From: Dryomyza anilis
Lineage: Eukaryota > Arthropoda > Insecta > Diptera > Dryomyzidae
Length of the DNA: 64,000 nt
NCBI GenBank assembly: GCA_951804985.1
Contig: OX638135.1
Location: 8,454,358-8,518,357 of the forward strand
Direction of reading: 5' to 3'
The position numbers and the translations under genes are program-made. Shown piece by piece: positions 32,685 through 42,496 of the stretch; position 1 is the first letter of the stretch, and each line of letters opens with the position of its first letter. The notes under the pieces are model-generated. The model ran no database searches. It saw only the letters and a program-made list of their open reading frames with translations, and was not told the origin of the DNA.

Positions 32685-34490
32685 TACACACTGCGAATCC
32701 GAACTCCGGACCCTCCAGTGTATAATAAAATAATTCATACTATTAGTATGTAAATTATAATTCTCATTAAATATAAAACGATAACACTATAAAATCAAAC
32801 AAATATTTATATTCAAAACGTATCAGTTTTTCGCAGCACTGAATAATAATAAAATTGTATATCAAATTAAATGGAAATTAAAATGCAATCAAAAAATCAG
32901 TATATAATAATTTATGAAATTATAATTTACAAAATAATTTATAAATTATTAAATCAAAAATACAATATAAAATATTTAAATCAAAATATGAAACATTAAT
33001 TATTTTTCAAAATGTAAAAATTTCATAAGTAAAGGTAAACAAAGGACAAATATACCACGAACCAAATTAAGAAATAGTTAATTACACTGTCGACAATCAA
33101 AATGGGTACGGAAAATATTTTGAAACTCGTACGTTATTTGGTTCCCTGCTTTTCTGCAGCAGATTCACCATTATTAAAAACAGAAATTTACAGATTTATT
33201 GAAGGTTGTAAAGCTGCGAAGCTTGGAATTTAAGATTCAGAGAATAATGTATTTATTAAATGCGTTAGGTTACGATTGAATGGGGATGCTTATGACTTCG
33301 TAAGGTCAAGAAATTTCGAAAAAATAGAAGATTTATACGATTTGCTAAAAAATACATACTTAGAAGTAGTTTCCTTAGATTCAGTACTACAAAAGATTAG
33401 ACAAACTATCAAAATAGTGGAGAAAAGTTGAGGGCATTTGCCAGACGGTTATATGGATTACAATTCATGGCATTGGATATATGTTTTTTCTGTAAAAAGT
33501 ACAGAAAAAACATAGGTATTGATGACGTGTCCAGATTAGAGTTGTTGTATTCAGTTCTGACTTCTTTCAAAATTGGAGTTCGGGAGCCAACAATAAAAAT
33601 TATAATGTTTGTCAAACACATTAGATGCAGTCAAACACATTAGATGCATTGTTAGATGAAGCTCTAAATGTGGAAGCTCTTATGCAGTGAGAACCATGGT
33701 CGAAACAGGACAATTATAATTTTAAGGAAGAAACTTTTCAAAAAGCAATGAGCAAAGAAAAACGTTAGCAGATGAATTTGGACAAGTAATTAATAATGAT
33801 GATATAAATATTACAAATATGATGTAATATGAAATGCTCATATTACAAATATGATGTAATATGAAATGCTCATGGTATAATAGAAAAGGGCATACAATAA
33901 CTAATTGTTATGCGGAAGAAAATATAGAATCAGCTACAGGTAATATAGTTAGGCCGGAAGTTGTAGAAGTTTGTAGTATAAGACTACAAAAAAGCGAAAT
34001 AGAGAGTATAAGTAATCAAGAAAGTAAAAAACAAAAAGTGAAGATACATATAAATGAAGATAGAAATCTTCCAACAAAAATATATAATGAACTAAATAAT
34101 AAAACACAACTTGACGCGAAAAATGAACAAAATATAGGAATTAAGGAAATTAAAAATAAACAAATTATAAAGAAAGCAAATGAAGTAAAGAAAGTAAAAC
34201 CAATAAAATCCGAAGTTAAAAATATTAAAATCAAGAATAATAAAATCAAAAGTAAATCGAATAAAAAGAAAGTTGTAATTAACTGGCCTGAAAATTTGGG
34301 AATTGTTGATCAAACGTCTGGCAAGACTGTGAATACATTCCGTACAGGGGCAAGTATAATTTTCAATGAATTAATTTCAATATTTCTTTTTAGTATTAGC
34401 GCTATGTGCGTTTTATCGTCAGAAGTGTATAATAAATACACGATTTGTAAAATTAAATTTTCTCCAATTGTTAATAATTTTAAGTGTTAA
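32685..34490 (+). pseudogene. A2 leader and gag, copy 3, broken, running into pol
   Basis: Leader to 33101, then gag from 33102 with the same three lesions and the 20-bp repeat. About 250 bp including the first two knuckles are missing, and a 32-bp sequence is repeated at the joint (33809-33840 and 33841-33872). From 33861 an open frame continues through the defective third knuckle, a Lys-rich tail, and 'NLGIVDQTSGKT', which in A1 belongs to the pol frame. In A2 the gag tail and pol start are therefore in one frame here, with a TAA at 34488. Confidence 0.82.
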
Positions 34491-37400
34491 TTTATGTCGA
34501 GGAAAATGAAATTAGCTTCACAATTACGCATACATCGTAAAATATTTAACCGGCATGGAGAGTGTTTCAAGATATCAGATACGAGTGATGTGTTCATCGA
34601 AGTACCTTGCAAAGCAGCAAAAAATGGAAAACTTACTCTGTTAGTGGATTCTGGTGCTGAGGCCAGCCTGATTAAGGAAAATAGGATGCCACATTTGCCG
34701 AATTTTAATAAAAATATTCGGAATGATCTGAGTGGTGCTTTTGGTGGATGCGTTAGAACCTTAGGCTCCACTAAGATTCAGCACACAAACATAGAAAACC
34801 TGAGTTTAACGCTACAAGTTGTGTCACTTGAACAAGGGGTACCAGCAGATGGAATAGTCGGGCGTGACAATCTCTGGAACAGATCTATATTAAATGCGTT
34901 AAATAAAAAATTACATTTTTTGATGAAGACAAAAATCACCTTGTTAAATTTCCATTAAAATCATTGCAAGACATAGAAAATATTAATTTTAATCAACAAA
35001 TCAGGGTACAGCCCAGAACAGCCATGGTTGTATCACTGACGTTAAGAACAAGAATTCCAAACAGGAAATTCAGCCAGGAGTCTATTTGGAAGAGAGTTTA
35101 ACAAACGTTAGAAGAAATAGAGTATATGCATCAATTTTAAATGCCACCGATAAGGAGGTGACCATTGATAGCAATTTTAAGCCACAATTTTCAAATTTTA
35201 ACAAGGCGAGTTCTACAATAAATACAATAACTCGGTTAATATAAAAAATAGAATTGATAGATTATTAGGGAATGTAAAGATCGATGAATCATTGAATAAA
35301 GAAGAAGTTGCATCTTTGCAAAATATTTGCTTGTCATATCACGACGTTTTTCATTTGGAAGGGGATGAATTAACATTCACTCCGATATTAAAACATGAAA
35401 TACCCACTCAATGGAATCAGCCACCTATAAATCAGAAACAGTATAAACTTCCCCATACGCATCGAAATGAGATTAATAGACAAGTATCAAAGATGTTAGA
35501 CGATGGAATTATTTCACCAAGCATGTCGCCTTGGAATTCCCCATTATTATTGGTACCTAAAAAGGGCGATAAAGATGGAAATAAGAAATGGAGACTGGTT
35601 ATAGATTTTCGAAAATTAAATGACGTCACCATCAAACAGGTACTTCCTATACCACGAATAGATGAGATTTTAGACCAGTTAGATCATAGTCGGTATTTTT
35701 CAACACTAGATTTAGCCAGTGGTTACCATCAGGTTCTAGTTGAAGATTGTGACAAAGAAAAAACTGCTTTCAGTACAGGTCTTGGTCATTTCGAATTTAA
35801 CAGAATGCCATTCGGTTTAACGGGGGCACCTGCCACTTTTCAAAGGATAATGAACCACATACTAACAGGTTTACAGAGTATTGACTGTTTCATTTATTTA
35901 GATGACATAGTGGTTTATGGAAATAATTTAGCAGAACACGAGCATAGGCTATGCAAAGTTTTGCAAAAGCTGAGAGAACATAATTTGAAATTAAATACAG
36001 AGAAATGTCAGTTTTTGCGACGCGAGGTTATTGAGTGTGTAAAGTGTGTAAAAAATATTCCAGTTCCGAAAAATAGGAAGGAAGTTCAAGCATTTTTCGG
36101 CTTAATTAATTATTACAGAAAATTTATAGGAGGTATGGCGAAGTTGTCATTACCGAAAAACTGTTTGCTTAAAAAGGACGCTAAGTTCATATCTAATGAT
36201 AATTGTCAGAATTCGTTTTTAAAACTTAAAGAGGCAATTATGTCACCACCCAGCGTATCGGGATTTTAACGAACCCTTTTTGTTCACGACAGACGCCAGT
36301 AACGAAGCAATTGGCGCGGTTCTTTCGCAAGGTGAAGTTGGAAGCGACCGTCCGATCGCATTTGCCAGTAGGTCTCTTAACGATGCGGAAACACACTACT
36401 CTACTATAGAGAGAGAATTTTTGGCAATTGTATGGGCAACAAAAAATGTTAGGGCATATCTTTTGGGAAGACCATTTTAAATTTATACAGATCATTAGCC
36501 CCTAAAGGGTATAGCAAACTTAAAAGTTCAGACATCAAGTCTTGCGCGTTTCCGACACAAATTATCGGAATATGATATCGAAATTCACTTTAAACCGAGA
36601 AAAAGTAATTTAAACACGGATGCGCTTAGCCGCATACCGAATAATACTGAAAAAGTAGTTGTAGTACAAACACGTTCGAAAACCATGAAAAGAGACAAGG
36701 AAGACGATAAGAAACGGTCAGAATACGATTCTGACGATTTGGTAACAAAGGAAAATGATAATATAATAATTCTAACTGAACCTCGGGACATAGAGACGGT
36801 AATTAAAGATTTTCACGATTCACCGTTGGGTGGTCACCAAGGTGGCGTAAAAACATTTTTAAGAATTCGACAACAGTACTGATGGAAGGGTATGCAGAAG
36901 CAAATAAAGGATTATGTGAAAAATTGTTCGAAATGCCAGATAAACAAGAGTTCAAGGCTGACGAAGATGCCAATGGTTCTTACTGAGACGCCATTCAGAC
37001 CCTTTGACAAAGTGTACATGGACCTGGTGGGTATTCTGCCTGAAACCATTTCAGGGAATAAATACATCTTAACGTTTCAGGACGATTTTTCTAAATTTAT
37101 GTGCTGTGTGGCTATACCCGATGCGGAAGCCAACACCGTAGCAAAAGCATTCTTCAACGAAATAGTTACACGCCACAATATACCCAAAGTATTGGTAACA
37201 GACAATGGATCGAACTTCGTTTCCAAACTATTTTCGGATACATGTAAATTGTTAGGAATTAAAAAATCATCGTACACTAGCTGAATATTTACGTAGTTTT
37301 GCTAATAAGGATAAGAACCAATGGTTAAATTCTGCAATGCATGTTCATAATAACACGGTGCATACGTCGACGGGCCAAACACCATTCCGTACGTTGTACA

Positions 37401-37760
37401 GGTTTGACTTCGACATGCCTACGAATTTAAAGCGTAAATGTTCACCTTTATATAACGCAGAAGACTACAATAAGGTACTAAAGTACCAAATACAGCGATC
37501 ACACGAGATAGTCAGGCACAAATCAAGGTAGGGCCAAGGAGATGTCGAAAAAACAATACGACAAGAACCTCAACCCTATACAATTCAAACCACACGACAT
37601 GGTTTTAATGAAAAACCAAACTAGGAAGAATAAGTTCTCTCCAATTTGGAAGGCACCCTACGTGGTCGTAGAGGGAAGTGGGCCAGTGACCACGATGATA
37701 TTGATCAAAAACAAAGATAAGAGAATTCACAATAATTTGTTAAAGGCATATCACAAATAG
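34491..37760 (+). pseudogene. Pol of gypsy A2, nearly full length, decayed
   Basis: Protease (LLVDSGAEAS, about 34640) lies in 34494-34958, followed by a frameshifted linker. RT in 35292-36269 has LDLASGYHQ and intact YLDDIVVYG. About 20 codons are missing after 'RREV' (about 36030). A frameshift before RNase H (about 36250) is shared with 4935 and 9593. RNase H ends at a TAA (36478). The integrase finger is in 36685-37000, with a TGA at 36880. The core has MDLVG and TDNGSNF, but a deletion at about 37270 removes the catalytic Glu. The C-terminal part is in 37337-37760. It cannot encode a working integrase. Confidence 0.88.
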
Positions 37761-38070
37761 TGTATGCCGTTAAAACTTAAAATATTATAATATTACCCTA
37801 AAATAGAACCCATGAAAGTAAAAATATAAAACAAATTAGCTATGCGTTGACAATTAAACTCGTAGATTGCAACATAATGTTAGACAAAATAAATCTAACC
37901 ATAAGATAAAGAGTAATCATTAAATAAAACATTACATACTTCGTCATTTGGAGGAAAAAATAAATATAAATAGTTTAGGAAAACAGTAAGTAAAAAACAA
38001 AGGAAAAATTATAGTAATAAAAATAAATAGATAGGACTTATTAAAAATAATAATTTAGTAATAAGAAATA
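37761..38070 (+). other. Gypsy A2 3'UTR, proximal part
   Basis: About 310 bp of AT-rich sequence after the last pol stop. No ORF or match elsewhere in the window was noticed, until the AT-rich duplicated block begins at 38071. Confidence 0.5.
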
Positions 38071-39023
38071 CATTCCCCCAAGTGTTTCATGCTGAAGCAC
38101 ATATGCAATTTGTACGAACGTATGTATATCATACACTAAGCAAGCGTTAATAGCTGACATATAAATGCAGATCTTGCAGTTTTTTTTTGATACCATCAAA
38201 AATGCAAATAAAATAATTCAATTTTACCGTCATGCCAGTAGGAAGTTTCATATAATGTGACTTATATAAGTACACAAAAATAATATAATAAAATATTAAA
38301 CATGTTTAGAAAATAAATCGCAACTCTAATTATATTTATTTACATGCAGATAAATTATAGGTACTTTTGTATATTAATATAATTCAATTTGAATATGTTT
38401 GAATATAACAAATAAATTTTAAATGAATTGGAAGAACTTACTTATAATAATTTAAATTACTTAAAGAAGAACAAAAATATCAGTTAGTATTCAAATTTAA
38501 AAAAAAGAGAGATATATAAATATTTAGAACAGTTAAAATTTAAATATTTAATTTTTAACAAATATTAAAAATAAAACAAAAACAAAGAATTTAAAATTAA
38601 AAAAATTAAGGGATTTATGCATTAAAATATTTAGTGCAGTTAAAATTAAAAAAAAAAAGTTTTAATATTTGAATCGAAAAAAAAAGAGGAAACATATTAG
38701 TAAAATAAATAAAATGGAGAAAATATATGTATAAGTATTAAATATTTTTTTTTTTTAAAAAGGAATTTTTAAATTTTAAAGAAAAAAAAGAATGAAAAAT
38801 AAAATATAATAAGACAAGAAAAAAAATGGGGAATTAAAATTTAAAAAAAAGAGGGATATAAATTTTTATTAAAAAGAAAAAAAATATTATAATATTCTAT
38901 TAAATTTTTAAAGAAGAAAAAAAAGAGATAAAAAAAATATATATATAAAAAAAATAATATATATGAAACAAATTTTAATTAAAGAGAAGAAAAAAAAGAT
39001 AAACTATACAATTTTTAAAGAAA
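38071..39023 (+). repeat. AT-rich duplicated block, copy b
   Basis: Matches 21091-22074 apart from run-length changes and scattered substitutions. It ends in purine-rich low-complexity DNA just before a mini-me copy. Confidence 0.75.
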
Positions 39024-39573
39024 ACCAGTTGGGAAGGTTAGATCACATGGGAAATTTTAAAGTAGGTGTAATTATGATAGTTAGGATTATCAAAATTATA
39101 GTCGGTCTAAGCCGACTATAAATACCCTACACATATGTGTGGTTACCATTCAAAGTGATATATAGGTCACCAGGGTATACGAATCCTGAAAATAACTACA
39201 AACATTCAATCGCTGAAGAATTTCCATTCATTTGATACCCATATTTACAAATGGGTAGGTGTACCGAATTTCGATTTTTTTTTTTGTGAACCACAAGTCT
39301 TTTCGCCGGAAAACATTATTATCATGTATTTGAGCATGATGTCAATATATATTTGACCAACAAAGTTTACCTAAGCACGTATACATAAAAATTGATCTTT
39401 ATATGTACATTTTATATGTGGTATTTGAACATAAGTGGTCGGATCATAGGTCACCATGGACCGATCTCGCCAATTTTTTCGCACATACAGCGTAGGTATA
39501 TTAGTAATCTAAGTTATAAGTTTCATTTATCTAGCTCTTCAATTTTAAAAGTCTTAGGGATTTCAACAGACAG

Positions 39574-39623
<50 letters not shown>

Positions 39624-39783
39624 GGACAGACAGACGGACAGACGGACATCGCTAAATCGACTCAGGAGGTCATGCTGATCAAGAATATATATACTTTTCC
39701 ATACCGGAGATGCTTTCTTCTGGGTGTTACAAACGGCGTACCAAACTGAATATACCCTTTCACTCTTAGTGTAGGGTATAAAA
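39024..39783 (+). mobile_element. mini-me/DINE-like element, complete copy
   Basis: Complete copy with start, hairpin, (GTCY)n tract at about 39567-39646 and core. Directly after its end comes AGAGATAAAACCAGTTGGGA, the start of a further mini-me in the position seen at 22068, reduced to a stub by fusion to the SINE. Confidence 0.87.
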
Positions 39784-39802
39784 AGAGATAAAACCAGTTG
39801 GG

Positions 39803-39951
39803 AAAAGCTCTCACCCGCCGTTCGGATTCGGCAATAAACTGTAGGTCCCACCACTTTGAGTACAAATATAACACGCACAGCTCAAAATGGTGAGAGAGCT
39901 CGGCCGAAGTTCTATACAGGACTGTAGTGCCAAACTATTATATTATTATTT
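39803..39951 (+). mobile_element. SINE, 5'-truncated copy
   Basis: Matches the 3' half of the SINE at 12530 (on the other strand): AAAGCTCTCACCCGCCG ... GGACTGTAGTGCCAAACTATT, ending in ATT repeats. The tRNA head with pol III boxes is missing. Confidence 0.82.
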
Positions 39952-39955
39952 ATAA

Positions 39956-39995
39956 AATAAATCAACTCTATCTTTACAACTCTAACTTTACAACA
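39956..39995 (+). repeat. 3' end of an A2 LTR
   Basis: AAATAAATCAACTCTA ... TTTACAACA, the last 40 bases of the A2 LTR, followed by TCAA. That is the TCAG duplication with one change; TCAG is intact in the paralogues at 46058 and 52120. Confidence 0.75.
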
Positions 39996-40433
39996 TCAAT
40001 CAAAGACGTTGAGAAATATTGTAAATACACCTTGGTTTGTAAGAAATGAGGAAATTCACAGAGACTTAAACATTCCATTTGTAAAACCAGAAATTGTAAA
40101 GTTTACGGAAAGATACATTAACCGACTTGATCATCATAGCAACGTATTGGCTATAGCTCTTGTAGACAACAGTTTAACAACAAGAAGACTTAAACGCTTT
40201 CATGTTTTGGATTTACCTTACCGCTAATATTATGCTCTGTGGATAATCTGTAAATACTTCATATGTACATAATATTTCAAAACGTATATTAAGTAACCAA
40301 TGTAAGATATTCTTGTTTCTATATAGCTACACTCACTGGAGTGTAACTATTCTGTTATTTTCTTATATCATAGTAAAAAAATTTTGCTTATTGTCAAATT
40401 AGACAGATTGCAAATAAAATAAATACAAAAAAA
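39996..40433 (+). pseudogene. Jockey LINE 3' end: ORF2 C-terminus, 3'UTR and A tail
   Basis: Reading SKTLRNIVNTPWFVRNEEIHRD..., this is the conserved C-terminal tail of Jockey-clade ORF2 and continues the RT cut at 13344. The stop is at 40225, followed by about 180 bp of 3'UTR, AATAAA and a short A run at about 40426-40433. It recurs at 46058-46495 and 52120-52560. Because 40009 reads 'TLR' and the later copies 'MLR', the later two are closer to each other. Confidence 0.82.
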
Positions 40434-41142
40434 AGGCACAATGACTATAATATCTGTTCCGATTCCGATATTTTTAAAAAAGCGGTACCGATTACAACCG
40501 GAAAAAATATTCCAGTTCCTGTTCAACACATTTTTAATAACGATTCTGGTTCCAAAAATCTAAACGGTTCCGGTATTATTTTTCACGTTTCGCTTGCTTT
40601 TTCATGTATTTCAGTGCTTTTTTCGTGTTTTGTCGTGTTCTTCCATGTTTTGTCGTGTTTTTTCGTGTTTCTTCGTGTCTTTTAAAATACCGTATTTTAT
40701 CGTGCTTCTCGTGCGTGCCTGTAAAAGTTGTGTCGAAGTTGTGTCAATGCTGATATGAGGGACGGACGTGTCGTCTTCATGCCTTTTAAATGTTTTCCGT
40801 CCGTCGGTGTTAAGTTTAATTGTCGCGTAAAATTGTATTTAGTGTGCCCGCCCAACATTAAATAACAATAAAATAAAAACAAAACTAAAATAAAAAAAAC
40901 ACAAATTAAATTAAACTTACATAAAAACAAAATTACATTTCAATAAACACCAACCAAATAAATAGAACAATAAAATAACAAACAACAACAACACAATAGA
41001 ACCGGTTTTGCGCTGCCTGCTGAGTTGCTGTACTCAACGTTTTTTTTTGCAATTACCAACGCAAAGGGCTTTTCTATGCTCTTTGCTGCACTTGCACAGG
41101 TTTGTTTCGTATCCCTTCCCTCCCTCATCCTACTCTACGTTA
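40434..41142. other. Unassigned DNA with GGTTCC-rich end and a 10-bp minisatellite
   Basis: Begins with repeated GTTCCGATTCCG/GGTACCGATTACAACCGG-like motifs reminiscent of DNA-transposon subterminal repeats. These are followed by six units of TTTKTCGTGT (about 40618-40682) and AT-rich sequence. No coding potential is evident. Copies are at 46496-47204 and 52560-53130. Confidence 0.5.
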
Positions 41143-41279
41143 CTAGCGCTCACAGTTGAGGCTGCACTGAGTGCGTGATCTATGCTGTGGTGGAGGCTTA
41201 ACACTCACCACGTCTTGACTTACGCTCTCATTTGTTTGTATCAACTGCTGCGCGTTGGTAGAATGTATGTCTGTTTTGA

Positions 41280-42341
41280 AGTTGCCCAGTAGGAAAAATG
41301 TCGAATAGATTTTTGCAACATTCGTGGGCTGAGAACGAATTTCTTCTCTATATATGCGTATGTGTCCATTAATAGGCCACAAATAATGGCACTGGGTGAG
41401 ACCCAGGTTAGTGAGGATGCAGATCCACTGGATTTTCAAATACCTGGTTATCACTTAGTGCCATTATTTTCTGCCCATAGGGGTCTCGCTTTATTTATTC
41501 GGAGTGACGTTGTGTATCAACTGCAGCAACAACATAGTGTGTCGGATAGCAAATTTAATACAATTTGGGTTAAATTCAAAATCCAAGCACACATCATGCA
41601 CTTGTGCTTTCTTTATAGGAGTCCGAATCTAGATAGGGTTTCCACCTGTAATAAGCTGGATGTCTTATCTGATTCGATCTCAAATATATTGGAGCAATTT
41701 CCAGGCAGTTAAATTGTTGTTGCCGGCGATTTTAATGTGCACAACGCCACTTGGTTGAGCCACTCGGGTCTTCCAACACAGGAGGGTTGTTATGTTGAGC
41801 TGTTTGCAGAGTGCAATCAACTCACTCAATTGGTGAAGAAACCGACGTACCTCCCACGCATCGGTGGGCAAAGCCAAAAAGTCCTAGACCTTTTTCTGAC
41901 TTCATATCATGAAAAATATGATGTAAAGGTCCTTGCACCTCTTGGTAACTCCGACCACTCTACTGTTTCCGCTGAGTTTTCATATTCTAGTTTACGCGCC
42001 TTTTTTAGGTATGCGATCCTGCATACCTTCTAAAAATATTAGCATTAAACCCAAGGACCACTCATGGTTTAATGCAGTCAGGTCGAAAGAGGAAGCCTTT
42101 CAGAATTGGCGGTCTAACAAGAATTCTGATACAGAAAGACTTCGCATACAGACTAGGAATCGCTGTAATTCCGTGATCTCGCGCGAATAGTTTCTTCACG
42201 AACGCGCACAAATAGGTCCTACTCTACCTCAGAGGTTGTAAACATTTCTGGTCATTCGTAAAAAGGGTGAAGAATCAGACGACATCGTCTACTCCAACTC
42301 TTATTATGAATGGCCAGACCTTCACTGACCCGGTTGATAAA
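41280..42341 (+). pseudogene. LINE-2 (Jockey/CR1-like) endonuclease fragment, unit 1
   Basis: Encodes an EEP endonuclease: 'ALGETQVSED' with the catalytic Glu, 'VVAGDFNVHNATW' (catalytic Asp/Asn), 'VLDLFLTS' and 'PLGNSDHSTV' (catalytic Asp/His). A TAA at 41710 splits it without a frame change. After 42005 about 120 bp present in other copies are deleted, and the frame changes ('RYAILHTF'). Sequence then runs to 'DPVDK' and joins an A2 LTR fragment at 42342. Only a dead endonuclease remains. The assignment to Jockey- or CR1-like groups rests on the GNSDH and HYRENSFF motifs of longer copies. Confidence 0.78.
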
Positions 42342-42496
42342 CACTTCTGATATTTCGCAATTGGTGTCAGCCAAAAACTGCAAGTCGGACTTTCTTCAAA
42401 AGTCACGTACACCAAAATTGAGTGAAAGTGAAAACTTACTGGAACATAGTGAGAATAGAATTTAAGAAAAGCTTGCAACGAAGGTATTGTTAATAC
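42342..42496 (+). repeat. A2 LTR middle fragment, left of B' insertion
   Basis: CACTTCTGATATTTCGCAATT ... GGTATTGTTAATAC, equal to about 13716-13870 of the A2 5' LTR. It continues at 45890 with CTTTCGTTGC, so B' split this LTR with a 4-bp ATAC duplication. Confidence 0.85.

Larger units (their letters stand above)
30661..34140 (+). repeat. Direct tandem duplication of mini-me 3' part + A2 gag
   Basis: Two units, about 30661-32408 and 32411-34140, aligned at an offset of 1731 bp (for example ATG 31371 and 33102). Both carry the same junction between mini-me and leader and the same 20-bp repeat inside gag, so the second unit was copied from the first or a common source. Confidence 0.85.

Noticed and set aside
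34016..34313. Small hydrophobic membrane proteins on the minus strand
   Set aside because: Antisense shadow of the Lys/Asn-rich A2 gag tail.
10431..40433. Exact target-site duplication for the Jockey insertion
   Set aside because: Sequence after the A tail (GGCACAATGAC) does not resume the interrupted integrase, so the right flank has been rearranged and no duplication can be claimed.
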